64,000 nt of DNA from Siphonodentalium dalli (taxonomy: Eukaryota; Mollusca; Scaphopoda; Gadilida; Siphonodentaliidae). The DNA is taken from contig CP136063.1 in the NCBI GenBank assembly GCA_032622095.1, positions 77,479,980 to 77,543,979 of the forward strand. The letters run 5' to 3'. The notes under the pieces are model-generated. The model was given only the letters and a program-made list of their open reading frames with translations, did no database searches and was not told where the DNA came from. The position numbers and the translations under genes were made by a program. This document shows, in pieces, positions 12,936 through 24,459 of this stretch. How positions within the stretch are numbered: the first letter of the stretch is position 1; every line of letters starts with the position of its first letter.

Positions 12936-13413
12936 TTTCGCCACGTTCCGGGGAGCAAACTACATGAATTATTCAAATGCAATTTTTTGCCAGAACGAAT
13001 TTCAAATTATTGAAATTTAATCACTGCTTTCAACATTCCGCACAAAAGTGAGATGGTAGCCAATTTTTTTTTTACCAATTCAAGAACATTCCAAAATATC
13101 AGCCACATTATTCGCCATCAGCACCTTTATTTCAGGAACGAGTCAGTTAGCTCTTAGGCTTAATCCCCTCTTACATATTACAAGTTACATGTACAACTTT
13201 ATTAATTTATTACGACCAAATGGTCCTGCTTTAAAAATTAACAACTTTGATTATCTTTGTGGTCAGAAATATCTTCCTCTTTGATTTCAGCTATTGTCGT
13301 AGTTTATACAAGTTGAAGGATGCACTCATGTGACGTTTGTGGATTGTAGTTCACTAGAGTTACGGGCCTTCTTCAGCTTTGAACACATCATAATTTCCTT
13401 CATACCAACACGT
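12936..13413. other. Unassigned AT-rich stretch
   Basis: No gene, transposon terminus or repeat could be identified. The end of this stretch runs into a family C fragment. Confidence 0.4.
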
Positions 13414-13520
13414 ACCCCCTCCATAACTGGAGCTGCTTTATATTGTTTTGCGAAAATCCTGTGCCAATGCATTCTCTTATTTATGCGAGTCTCCCATATA
13501 TATATAGGGATGATTGAATT
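13414..13520. mobile_element. Family C fragment
   Basis: The block ccataactggagct..ttttgcgaaaatcctgtgccaatgcattctcttat is the left portion of the 41572-41794 and 50008-50265 elements. The right end and TTAA are not visible, so this is a truncated remnant. Confidence 0.6.
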
Positions 13521-14386
13521 TCATCCTATAATTCCAGTTTGTGAGCTTTTTAATCGGGGGTTGGGTGCGGACAAATTGGAAGTAACGTGACCTCACAAGC
13601 TTGGAATGGATTGGGACCAACAATTAACCTGACGTTCGTGTCATTACGCCGAGCTGTTGCCGGGCAAGCTTGGAAGTTTGACAAAACCTCTTACATGTAT
13701 ATGTTTAGCAACTTCTGTTTAAAATTTCCATATACATTGTATTTGTGACCTGCCTGCAAATGATGCACACAGACGATTATCTACTCTAACCATCGCACGC
13801 AAAGAAGCGATCCGGGTGCTTTCGGTGTGGATATAAAAATCGCGTGCTTTGAGCCTCTACGGCCGACAGAAAACGGCCGTTAAAATCGCGCGCGCGCGCG
13901 CCCGGTGTGGATTCACCGTAAGGGTCAATCCACACTGGGCGCGAGCGCGCGATTTTTACGGCCGTTTTCTGTCGTCCGTATAGCGGTTCAAAGCGCGCGA
14001 TTTTTACATTCACACCGAAAGCGACTGGATCGCTTCGTCGCGCGCGATGGTTTGGGTAGATAATCGTTTGAGTGCATCATTTACAGGCAGGTGACAAATA
14101 CAATGTATATGGACATTTAAATCACAAATTTGCTAAACATGTACATGGAAGACTTTTACAGTCATTTAATTGTCAATTATAGTATGTCAAGTGGAATGGT
14201 GCACGGGCTTCCTAAATTCTCATAGCGATTGCGTTTAATTGAATTTCATTCTATAATTCCAGTTTGTGAGTTTTTTTTATAGGTGATGGGGGCACATTAT
14301 TGGCAAAGAGACTTCAGACGCTTGGAATGGATTCGGCCCAAAATTAACCCCACTATCCTGTTATTACGTCGAGCTCTTGCCAGGCA
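13511..14386. repeat. Large palindrome between two ~155-bp direct repeats
   Basis: Direct repeats occupy 13511-13672 and 14236-14386 (ataattccagtttgtgag, gcttggaatggatt, cgagct(g/c)ttgcc are shared). Between them, 13678-14165 is an inverted repeat: aatgatgcac near 13757 pairs with gtgcatcatt near 14072, ggatcgctt near 14027 pairs with aagcgatcc near 13805, and the centre is CG-rich (alternating cg at 13889-13902) around ccacaccgg/ccggtgtgg-type boxes. A MITE-like element, in contrast with the AT-rich surroundings. Confidence 0.75.
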
Positions 14387-14584
14387 TTTTCTCTTTTATC
14401 ATTGGACTTCAATTATCAGCATTTCGCGATATAAGTCCTCCACAACCTTTGTTATCGCGACGACGAATGAATCTGTCGCCTTGAAATAGGAGGAATACGC
14501 GCGTATACATATCCTATTTGACAGCGACCCAATTATCCCGCTTGTTTGCCACAGAGCGAGAACTCGACGAGCATAAAATCACTG

Positions 14585-14712
14585 CTGTGATCGCCTCGCG
14601 GTCAGCGATTCAGTCGCCTGTGGTGTGATTATAAAAATCGCGCGCTTTGAACTGCTACGGACGACAGAAAGCCGCCGTTATAATCGCGCGCTCGCGTCCG
14701 GTGTGGCATTAC
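14585..14712. repeat. Half copy of the CG-rich palindrome arm
   Basis: Contains aaaatcgcgcgctttgaac, ctacggacgacagaaa and tcgcgtccggtgtgg in the same order as one arm of 13678-14165. It is a single arm without its inverted partner. Confidence 0.65.
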
Positions 14713-15467
14713 CTTAAGCGTGCAGCGTGTCGCCACTATCTTTCAAGGAAGCGGTGCAGTTGCAAATTCCAAATTGGAGTTCGAAAAAGACCATCTAGTC
14801 ACGTCCCTGGAGTCGCGGATGTCCCGCTAAACATGGCACAGAACACTTTATAATGCATAAGATGTTGTCAGCAAACCGCTACTTTTAAATTCGATCAGGC
14901 TATCCCATTTTTCGTGTACGCGATGCAACAATCTAATAATTTTCCTCGTAACTATGCGCGCGTTTAGAAAGTAAATTACGAACTTAACGGTGATACATTG
15001 CAACAGAGTTGTCCAAACAGGGAAATATAACAATAGGGAATATGCCTTATTTATAATCGGATGGGAATCTGCGTTCTCCAATTGACTGACAATGTCGCCA
15101 GAGTTATCTGCTCTGATGTTTGACTTTCGGTTTGACAAATTGAATTTTTCGAACCATTAATTTTCTACGGATGCCCATCATGATTATTTTACCGCAGCTG
15201 TCCTTTAGCTGGGCGCCAAACAGATCGAATACTGATCAGTCTCCGAAATAGTGAAATGTGGTGACATCGGGATAGGGGTGGCTGAGGCACCAACTTCGAC
15301 GGCTCGAAATTCCTTGCCTGAAAAAACAATGGACCTTTTCATAGACATTCATCAGTGGGAGGAGTTTACGGTTGCTAGGAGACAAGACGTCTACATATTT
15401 AGTTTAATTAGTTATTAAATGCTGGGGATATGCAGCAATACACCCGGTATCATACCTTCTTCATGTC
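14713..15467. other. Unassigned stretch
   Basis: A 96-codon minus-strand frame (14848-15138) has mixed composition but no domain I recognise and no splice support, so it is not called as a gene. No repeats were seen. Confidence 0.35.
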
Positions 15468-16056
15468 TTTAATTGTAAAATATATCATCGTGACGACGCG
15501 CGGACACACTTAAAAAAGTAATAATCTTCTGCGCTTTAATATACATTCAGTTAAAACACTAATATTTGGGGACCCGAACTTAAAACAATTAGAAAATGAA
15601 CATATCTTTAAAGCTGTGCAAAATTACTTACGAGATACAACTCAAGAGGAAAATCCGACAAAGTTCTATTAAGACGCTCGCATCATTTGAATGCAAATTG
15701 TAAAAATGTTAACAATGCACCATGAGGTTCATGTATCACATTTAAAACAGCTACTTGAAATCATTATTGAATTTATTTAGAATTGGTGGGGTGGTGAGAC
15801 TATACAAACTATTTTTCAAATAATATACAATGATATACTGTATGTATACACTTGTAAATATGTTATACCTATTGTGTTGACAACCCAAATTATTATGTAT
15901 CAGTGTTATGACGGCAATTGGGAGAGGGGGTTATGTATAAGTGGATCGCACTTGTCCTCCAATCCCAATGCCAATCTGTATTGTTATATACTTATTGGTA
16001 ATAAATATGTTTAAACCATTTAATTGTAAAATATATCATCGTGACGACGCGCGGAC
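15468..16056 (+). mobile_element. 5'-truncated non-LTR retrotransposon with 38-bp target duplication
   Basis: An exact 38-bp direct repeat (starting tttaattgtaaaatatatca) lies at 15468-15505 and 16019-16056 and brackets 513 bp of inserted DNA. The insert begins inside the C-terminal end of a reverse-transcriptase-like frame and ends after an A/T-rich 3' region containing aataaatatg (16000-16009). Long target duplications and 5' truncation are typical of LINE integration. The duplication length is unusually long for LINEs. Confidence 0.65.
15514..15671 (+). pseudogene. C-terminal end of a LINE reverse-transcriptase ORF
   Basis: The frame reads about 52 codons, including TLIFGDPNLKQLENEHIF and KAVQNYLRDT, then stops at 15669-15671. 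The pattern (aliphatic-FG, several acidic/Asn residues, helix with AVQ.Y) resembles the extreme C-terminus of animal non-LTR RT proteins that follows the CCHC-like knuckle. The catalytic part lies upstream and was lost by 5' truncation. Assignment rests on remembered family pattern, not a search. Confidence 0.5.
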
Positions 16057-16419
16057 TCGGATAATGAAAAACTGGCTATAAGCATTGATAAATTTCCAAC
16101 ATTATTACACAAATCGCGATTTAAATACATTACGATTTGACAATAAAAAGGTTGTTTGAATGTTTGCGTGAAATATGATTTTGGATTAATCCTCTTTTTT
16201 TTTATCGATTTCACGTAAAAAACGGCAATATCCATGTTCAACTATGATAGCTAAATATAAATAGACTAGTTTAATTCAGGATGTGCCTGACCTGTTTATA
16301 ACGGGTGGGAGAATCCATCCAGTACAGAAAGGGTTAATAAACCTCATCGAAAAGCCACCTTTATGATCGATACGCAATGCGGTACACTTGTTTACAACCA
16401 TCATGCAGAGTTCGGCCGG
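16057..16419. other. Unassigned AT-rich stretch
   Basis: No gene or repeat recognised; a short poly-T tract lies near 16195-16204. Confidence 0.4.
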
Positions 16420-17135
16420 TGTGATACCACCACTAAAATATGTACATACTCGTTACGGTGGTATCGCACCAGGCGACACGTGTATTAGCATATATTCGTA
16501 GTGGTGGTATCGCACCAGGGGACCTGTGTATTAGTGTATATATTCGTAGTGGTGGTATCACACCGGGAGATATGTGTATTAGTATATACTCGTAATGTTG
16601 GTATCGCACCCGGGGACCTGTGTATTAGTGTATATATTCGTAGTGGTGGTATCGCACCAGGCGACATGTGTAGTAGTATATACACTCGTAGCGGTGGTAT
16701 GACACCCGGGGACCTGTGTATTAGTGTATATATTCGTAGTGGTGGTATCGCACCAGGCGACATGTGTAGTAGTATATACACTCGTAGCGGTGGTATGACA
16801 CCAGGGGACCTGTGTATTAGTGTATATATTCGTAGTGGTGGTATCGCTCCAGGCGACATGTGTAGTAGTATATACACTCGTAGCGGTGGTATGACACCAG
16901 GGGACCTGTGTATTAGTGTATATATTCGTAGTGGTGGTATCGCTCCAGGCGACATGTGTAGTAGTATATACACTCGTAGCGGTGGTATGGCACCAGGGGA
17001 CCTGTGTATTAGTGTATATATTCGTAGTGGTGGTATCGCACCAGGCGACATGTGTATTAGTGTATATATTCGTAGCGGTGGTATGACACCAGGGACCTGT
17101 GTATTCGTATATATATTCGTAGTGGTTGTACCGCA
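16420..17135. repeat. 48-bp minisatellite with 96-bp higher-order unit
   Basis: About 14-15 units of 48 bp with core ggtggtatcgcaccagggga and gtgtattagtgtatata. Two alternating variants (ttcgtagtgg..caggcgacatgtgtag and actcgtagcgg..caggggacctgtgtat) form a 96-bp dimer repeated several times. Because 48 is a multiple of three, both strands stay open for up to 240 codons in several frames; this is not evidence of a protein. An inverted pair of the same unit occurs at 34681-34775. Confidence 0.95.
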
Positions 17136-17154
17136 CCAGATGACTTTGTAATCG

Positions 17155-17410
17155 AGTGGTTCACATCGGCGAACAAACCGAGCATCAGAAGGGCAATAGT
17201 TCGTGTCATTCAATCATGTAGATTGAAAGAAATACACACGATAAATACTATAATACATGTACATACTCGTAGTGGTGGGTATTGTAACAGGGGACATCTG
17301 CACATAGTGGTTCACCTCGGCGAACAAACCGAGCATCAGACGTGTACTATAGTAATATTTCGAGCTATTCAATCATGTAGATTAAATGAAATACACACGA
17401 TAGGAACACA
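17155..17410. repeat. Direct duplication of minisatellite flank (~145 bp)
   Basis: The segment with ggcgaacaaaccgagcatca and attcaatcatgtagatt is present at 17155-17245 and again at 17300-17410, separated by another tactcgtagtggtggg unit. This is a lower-copy extension of the minisatellite. Confidence 0.8.
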
Positions 17411-17994
17411 TTATAAACAATCTGAATGAGAAATGGCATCATATAATAGAATTCCCTAATGGAATCACATTCACTGTCATTCTCTTAATATGTGATGAAC
17501 TGTTTTAGTAGATTCTGCACGGAATACAACGAGACCCTATCGCATATTAAGGTCTGATGAATGCGAAATCCGTGAGATCTGAATCAGAATCTCATTCATC
17601 TGGGCTCGATGAGTCCTGATTTATTAATATAGGTCGTACGTACAATGTAACTGATTTAGCTATATATACCAAAAGGCGATAAACTGTGGGCCAGGTCATC
17701 ATAAAGTAATTGCAATTGGACAACCAAAAAACTATTTTATGTTGTTTGCTTCCTTATATAGGATGGTATACAAATGAGACAGAGGTCGGTATGCATGTAT
17801 GTTGGGATACATGTTACTTTGAAGTGTGGGATGTCCTCTTTGTTTGGTGTTTTATAAACCGTTTCTATACTAAATACTCATTGACGAGTAGTTTCTGTTT
17901 GGAGATGTTCAGATAAAAGTTCAACAAATTACGATCTCAACATTTTCTACCACTTAATAGTAATAATTCTGCATTATATTTACATACAGTACCA
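17411..17994. other. Unassigned stretch
   Basis: A block at 17868-17895 (ctatactaaatactcattgacgagtag) also occurs beside the family B element at 2295-2320, so this holds a copy of that target or of an older repeat. No gene recognised. Confidence 0.4.
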
Positions 17995-18260
17995 ATCAGA
18001 ACAAGTGGTATATTGAGGATCGCCTTTATTGCGATATTGAGCTCACTTTTTTTGATAATTTCACTCCAATAACTATATCTAACAAGTGATTTATACTATG
18101 TGAAAACATTGCTAACGTGCAGGGGGGGGGGGGGGGGTCGTTTAAACATGTCACCCCAAGCCGATTTTACGATTTAATAATCGCAATAATATCGTAAGCG
18201 GCGCGCTTAGAAGAGTTCCCATGTGCGATATTAATAATAGTCTATTCCAATATATATACT
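17995..18260. mobile_element. TA-flanked element end (CAGTACCA), partial
   Basis: TA then cagtaccaatcagaa..aagtggtatatt; the reverse complement ends at 57511 followed by TA. Internally both carry gcgatatt and aagcggcgcgctta-type blocks. A 16-bp G-run (18122-18137) interrupts it. The opposite terminus was not found. Confidence 0.5.
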
Positions 18261-18437
18261 GTTATAATTTAATTTGAGAAAAGAATAAATTAAGGGTTAA
18301 GTTGAAAATATTTCACATGCATGTGGGGGCACTTCTTTTCAAGAGTAGCACGCACGCAAACAACAAACATTTCGATAGATGGGCGAAATTTGATTTTTAC
18401 TTTAAATTTCCATCATATGTTTGTTGTTCAATAAAAG

Positions 18438-19403
18438 TACACTGTTAGAAAAAAGAACGTCGCTTTAACGGTCTAAGGCCGCGCAACATCGCTGCCAACA
18501 TTTGATCGTTAAACATACGGTCAGGCCGTATCATGTTCCACGGTATAAAACCGTTTAAATAAATGGCAGACCGTAACCAGTAACTGACAGACCGTTGTAT
18601 TTTTTACGGTTCAACACCGTTTAATTAATATCAATACCGTAACTAATAAAGGTCAGACCAATGGTATTTTTCATGGGTCAACACCAATTTTTTGCTCTTA
18701 ATTTGTTTGTTAATTTACCATATAATTAGTCAGGTTCCCATGGTGACAATATTCATATGTTTTTGAATGGTCGAAACTAGTATTATTCGTAACTGAAAAA
18801 TACATTTTAGTTCTTATGTTACGATCATAGTTTCGATTGGCATGAATCTCTGCTCTCGAATTTAGTGGAAATTGTCAATGATTAAGCCGATTTTCGCAGA
18901 ATTTAAACTTGTCCGGTTATCAAAGGAACCGAAATCAGACCGTCTTAACAACTGTTCACAATCGAAAAGGTAACAGTTTCCCAAAAATCAATAGTTTACG
19001 ATCAAATATGCATTGCCAAAGAAAAATGGCGAAGAAATGAGCTGTGCTAAAGCGGGAACTTAACCCCGGAATGAGAATAACGTACCGCACTCTTGATAAT
19101 TCGTACGGATCCGCATAACACATAATGAATGCCGGATAAATAATATATATTAATTATATTAAATATCAGCTGAGTAAGATTCAGTCATACTGTATGGAGT
19201 AATTGCCGTATATAATATGGTCGCCGATAAATATACTATTGAATTTTGACGGCATGACTTTTAATCACGAAAATATTTAATTTAGAAAATGTTCATGGGC
19301 ACATAAAATAACGGTATGGGACCGTCAAACTGATGAAACGGTATGGGACCGTCCATTATGACGACCCGAAACCGTCGAACCGACAGTAATTTATAACAGT
19401 GTA
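18438..19403. mobile_element. Family F DNA transposon, full-length non-autonomous, TA duplication
   Basis: TA precedes cactgttagaaa at 18440 and follows tttataacagtg ending at 19401, giving a 962-bp element. Subterminal regions are rich in short inverted boxes (acggtataaaaccgt, acggttcaacaccgt, acggtatgggaccgt). No open frame of useful length is seen, so it would need transposase from elsewhere. A 5'-truncated copy lies at 58252-58807. TA duplication suggests the Tc1/mariner group, but the termini do not settle that. Confidence 0.75.
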
Positions 19404-21299
19404 GTTATATTGGAAGTCAGTAATGTCAATATGACTTCTCCTATAGTTATACAGATAACCCCTTGGAGATCGGGTGCTCATCGGGTATGCATATTGTGAT
19501 ATATTCCTTTTTAGTCCGCAAACGAACAGAATACATTTCGACTTACGTTTATCAATGGCGGCCATTGGTAGAGCAGATTGTCGTCATCTTGGAATCCGTC
19601 TCTGGTGGCAAAGCAGCTCATTTTAAACCAGATACCATATATCATACCATGGTCCATTCTTTGGTCCAATATTTTTAGTTATTTAATAATTCTCGGTACC
19701 TAAAGAAAGACATGTTATTTTCCCAACATATTTCCCACATTTGTCAAACCAAAGTGCTTTTTAAAGGAAACCACACCTCCAGCATACTATAACACATTCT
19801 ATATATAATTCTGAACTATCTGACATCTGGCTGCTATGCATGTTTCTTTTTTCCATTGTTGTTTTTTGCTAATACAACAGTGATGTTTTCAATGATTTCA
19901 GCCATATTTTGGCCAAATGTGCGTCTGACCCTTAAAGACCCGTGGCTGTTCAGAAAGCCTGAACTTATGAATATACGTGTATAAACGGTACATCCGTATT
20001 CTTAGAGACTCGTAATGTTCAGTGTTTATATCAAATTTAGCAACATATCGCTTATGTCACTTTCTGTGGACCAGTATATAACAATAAATGCATGGCATTC
20101 TATACGAACTATATCTATGTATCGGGATTTTTTCCTTGAAGTTGTAGAATTTTTCACCTCAGCAGAAAACAAATATGATCCCTTTAATCTTTCACGTACA
20201 AAGCCCAGGAAAGTTTCCTGATATGGGAAAATTGAAGAGCGTTTATACCACTTATATTTGGAAGCTCACTTCGTTGGCCGTAAGGTAAGGTCTCCTATGG
20301 TACATGGAAGTGGATCAATTAGCTCATAGAAATTCTAGTTTCCATGCAAAGGAAGACTTTTAAACAATATAAAGTGGAACATGTTCTATGATCCTACATA
20401 GATAATATAAGTAATGGGTTAATTTTACTCAAATATTGCATATTTCCTGATTTTCAAAGAACTTGGTTACCGCGGAAACGGGGGTTTTCACCATAAACGC
20501 ACCGTGTATCTTCAGTGATCACAGCAAGGCGTATCAGATGTATTATATAACAAACTTCAAAATGGTGTGATAAATCATATTTGTATGTTAGGTGCATTAA
20601 ATCGAAAACTATGGAGTCTTTGTCGATCCCCGAGCATGTAGTCTGTATATTATATAGTATTTCGTGTATTTATCAAAATATAGTGATCCCAGGAACTTGG
20701 CATAAGTGAAAAATTACCAGGTCAAATTTGAGGCTGGGAATTGGGAATCACTATAAGACCATGCATGGGATGTTAATGTATTTATCGACTCATTTGATCC
20801 CTGGAATGTGACAAATGAGCAATTGCTGAATTTAATTTGAGCCTTAATGAATGAGTACGTCGATGTTTGGTTACCGGTGATAATTCAATATAATATTGGC
20901 ATGTGGATAACCATTTAGATTACATGTCTTCTTCATATTGAAGCCTCTGATTATTTCTTATCCGATGTATCAACATGTTTCACGAATGGTATGAGTTTCG
21001 CCAAAATACGAACGTTTATTACCTCCACATACTGTCCAGTGCTTAAGTACTGGAGAAAATCTTTTACTTTAGTATATGCTATAAGCTATCAAATATACAT
21101 GCAGCAGTATTTTTTGCACCAGATAAAAACCGTATACGTCTAGTCAAATATCGATATTTTCCAACGTTTACCGACAAGTTTTGATTAAATATTAATAACC
21201 AATAATTACATTTCACAAAACTAGATTGTTAAAACCATTGCACATGTAAACATTATTGTTGCGGGGGAATTACCCAGGAAAGTCTATTTAGTTAAGTGA
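19404..21299. other. Unassigned ~1.9-kb AT-rich stretch
   Basis: No intact gene. 20205-20255 (tttcctgatatgg..gaagagcgtttata) is a fragment of family A. Short frames here lack protein-like composition. Confidence 0.4.
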
Positions 21300-21540
21300 G
21301 ATACCAAAGCTTAATCAAAATTTGACGCTACATGTTGGAAAAGAGGAAAACATTGAAACATATTTTGATAATCATATTCAGACTTAAATATTCGAACTTA
21401 TTACACAATAAGCGATGTTTGTTGATATATTCACTATAACAGTTTTGTAAAAATAACAATGATTTCAACAAGCGAATTTTTTTTATTGGAGACCTAAATG
21501 TATCAATGATGAAAATGAGAACAAAGGTCACCTGTATGAT
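21300..21540. repeat. Dispersed repeat fragment, related to 46850-47130
   Basis: Shared order of cataactcatattta-, aacagtttt-, aatgatttcaacaagcgaa- and gtgacc-type blocks with 46850-47130. Diverged; no termini defined. Confidence 0.45.
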
Positions 21541-21751
21541 TATCCATGTTCTTCTTATATAGCGGGGATGTGTTTTGCAGGCTTATATATTTGTTGCACA
21601 TTTACCCGTTGCGAGTGCCTTGCGTCCCTTTAATCTGGGTCGTTTCGATGAATTTAATTCTACGCCCTGTAACGATGACCTTTGACATACGAGCTGATAT
21701 AATCTGATCGCAGACATCGTGGTGACATGCCTGCCACACATCAGTGTTTAA

Positions 21752-22205
21752 TTAACCCTTTCAGTGCCAGGGGCCGAAATCATCGGCCTAATTTACGGTA
21801 TGATAAATCGTCCCTAAAAAAAACAACAACACACATTTAGATTTTTTTGGGGTATGCTGAAGCATGCTATAGCGAATTTAAAAACAAACTGGATAAAACC
21901 TTAGGGGCATGTTATAACTCAAAACTATCACCAAGTATTCATAGTAATAATTTTGATGCCCATGAAAAACGTTAAGATTCCCTGGCACTAAACCTACAAA
22001 ATAAGTCTGTTAAAGAATATTTGAAAAAATTATTAAAATTGTAAAAAATTGTAAAAAATAATAACAAATGATGAAAATTTGTTAGGCCAATGCATTCTCT
22101 TATATATGCGAGGCGACCTATGGTCGACTCGCATATATAAGAGAGTGCATTGGCACATGGTATATGCGTTGATACAAAAATCGGACTTGGCACTGAAAGG
22201 GTTAA
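21752..22205. mobile_element. Family C element, long form, TTAA-flanked
   Basis: TTAA at 21752-21755 followed by ccctttcagtgccag; gcactgaaaggg before TTAA at 22202-22205. At 454 bp it is twice the hairpin form. It carries an internal 75-bp hairpin (ccaatgcattctcttatata near 22087, mirrored near 22130-22153) that recurs in the 41.6, 49.5 and 50.0 kb members, linking the two sub-families. Confidence 0.8.
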
Positions 22206-22429
22206 ACATCTAAGATTTTGCTCTCTGTGACCGCAGATATCTCAAGAGGTTGGAATTGAATTCCAGTTCAGCGACTCGCGAGCGAAATTACACCAGCTGT
22301 GTGCTGCCATGTTTTGCCAGTAGATGTTTATATCTCATGAACATGTATTTATTTACCTAATGTTATCTTCAGAACAAGACAAACTTGACTAATTACATAT
22401 TTCGACACGACTCGTTTCAACCTCCAAAT
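22206..22429. other. Unassigned stretch
   Basis: No feature recognised. Confidence 0.3.
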
Positions 22430-22640
22430 TATGTATAAGGTTATTTTCATGCAAATAGGTTCATATTGGACTTAAATATTGATATAAGTTCATATTGGAC
22501 TTATTTGATTTTTGAAATATTCCCTTTGTGAACTTATTCTGCTGTTGTATGCATGGCGCGGGCCACAGTGAAAACACATTACCACGGTAAACAGGCTTAT
22601 GTAGAACCTTAATGTTGCCTCGATACATGTAGTGCCACAT
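22430..22640 (-). repeat. Inverted copy of the Helitron-like interior at 37.1-37.35 kb
   Basis: Repeats of ttcatattggactta and the block catggcgcgggccacagtgaaaac match 37080-37330 in reverse complement (tttcactgtggcccgcgcc at 37210). A fragment without recognisable ends. Confidence 0.65.
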
Positions 22641-22794
22641 TGCACTTATTTCGTTTTTAAATACGTTCGCATTGAACCTAATTCGACCTCAAAATATGTT
22701 CTGATTGAATTTATGATTATCGCGATACCGAAATTCCAAATTGTGTTGGTCGGTTCTAACCAAGTACGTTAATCCGGTTCTAACGCAGAGTTTA

Positions 22795-23264
22795 GATGTC
22801 ACGTGCACTGATGTAATTTTGTTGTGTTTTTCCTTCGGGATCGAATTAGTTATGTATCATTACAGCCTAAAACAAATGGGAAAAAAACACACAAGCGTTT
22901 TCGTATCATTTTCTTTATGGTTTCGTGGCCTATAATCACACTTAACTTGAAAAAGCGATCCACGAAATGTCAGATCCAAGGAATTGGTACTTTATTAATG
23001 CATATTTCTCCTTTCTGTGACCGATATTTACAAAAAAGAAATAATAATGTCACAATCATGCATACTGTATTTGCATTGGAGGACATAAATTGGGCTACCG
23101 CTCGCGCCGGACACAAGAACTCGTGTATAATGTGATTACTCTAAATCAAAATTGCATATTTCCTTAAGCTATATTCGCTAACGGAGAGTGCTGATGTCAC
23201 ATTGAGGTCATTTTGTTGTGTTTTTTCTTCGGGATCGAATTAATTCTGTATCTTTGCAGTCTGT
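22795..23264. repeat. ~70-bp direct repeat, 400 bp apart
   Basis: The block with gatgtcac..ttttgttgtgttttt and cttcgggatcgaatta occurs at 22795-22868 and 23193-23264. The DNA between has a 103-codon frame (22824-23135) of no recognisable family. Either a local duplication or terminal repeats of an old element. Confidence 0.6.
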
Positions 23265-23974
23265 ATTCGGTATATAATCAATGGATAGTGAAGCGTCCCG
23301 CATGACCCATTATTCTGTCAGTATGATCAGTAACACAAGAGGAGCGCCGTGGAATTATGGTGTGGTTTTCGCCTCGAGCAATGATTCTATAACAATGTTG
23401 CTATCTCCATATGTCCTCGCTGCTAATATACTGCCAGGGGCATGCACTTAGTGCGTGCTGGGAATTTAAGAACAAAAGACATGTCTGTAATGGATATGTA
23501 AATTGAGAGTCATACATATGCAAGTACACATTGTCGTGTCTCCACGTCGTTTGCGGTTATAACGGATGTTGCTCTCAAAGTCGATGAATGTTCAAAATCT
23601 CATACTTGGTGACTTTGGTGGGTGTTTGAGCTCTGTCAGGATCGCTATCCTCTCATATCGACGCCGTTAAAGGTTTTACATGCAGGGGCTCCCACCCTTG
23701 TCACCGACTGTCGCCTGTATATAAATTCATAAATTACATCAGGAGAGCTCCCTTCTGGAGTGTGTGACCCCTCGCCTTTTAATGGTTCACAAGAGAAAGC
23801 TCGTACGCTTTTTTTTTTATTTACATCAGCAACATTAAATGATAGAATCCTGTCTATAACAGTCCGTAAGTGTCCCAAATAAATGCCGGATGTGACTATT
23901 TGCCATTATATTTCAATTCCATAATATGAATGACTCCACGTAGGAGACGCAGCAACCGGTACAGCGACATTAAA
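23265..23974. other. Unassigned stretch
   Basis: Includes a small palindromic motif gcatgcacttagtgcgtgc (23439-23457). No gene recognised. Confidence 0.35.
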
Positions 23975-24300
23975 GGGCCACTTAATTTTCGAACCCCCAG
24001 ATAATTTTAGTGAAAATATATGTCATAGTTTATACCATTTGAAAGAGGAAGCTCCAAAACATTGTATTATCATTATCAACTTATTCGGTGTAATAAACTG
24101 AGAACATATTGTTTTTTGTTGAGATACTGACTTGGTGTTCTGTGCTCAAGTTTCATTATTGTCAATGGAAGGGGAATAACTCTTATATGTTAAGATATAG
24201 AGTTATTCCCCTTCATTGAAAATGCATTTTTTTTAGTTTGAATTCTATTGCAGTCTGGAAGCCATAACGGGGAAAATCCTTCTATGATATAAGCTGTTTT
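23975..24300. repeat. Diverged copy of a 2.67-kb-unit segment
   Basis: Matches 4010-4290 (cttaattttcgaacccccag, gtgtaataaac..ttgttttttgttgag, caatggaaggggaataact). It carries an extra hairpin at 24157-24220 (caatggaaggggaataactc with its inverse). This shows the segment was an independent dispersed repeat before the triplication. Confidence 0.65.
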
Positions 24301-24459
24301 CTAGCGCGAACCCTGATGGGCGGAATGAGAACCCCAACAAGTTTCGTATATCTGCGTGTGTGGGGGGGTCGTCCTTTTTTTTATTAGCTCGAAGTCAAGT
24401 TTGAACTATTATCATGGGTTGGCGTCCGTCATCCGTGCATGAGTCCTTGATCGAACAAC

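Noticed and set aside
16485-17213. ORFs of 185-242 codons on both strands
   Set aside because: Produced by the 48-bp minisatellite; several frames are open at once, as expected for a stop-free unit.
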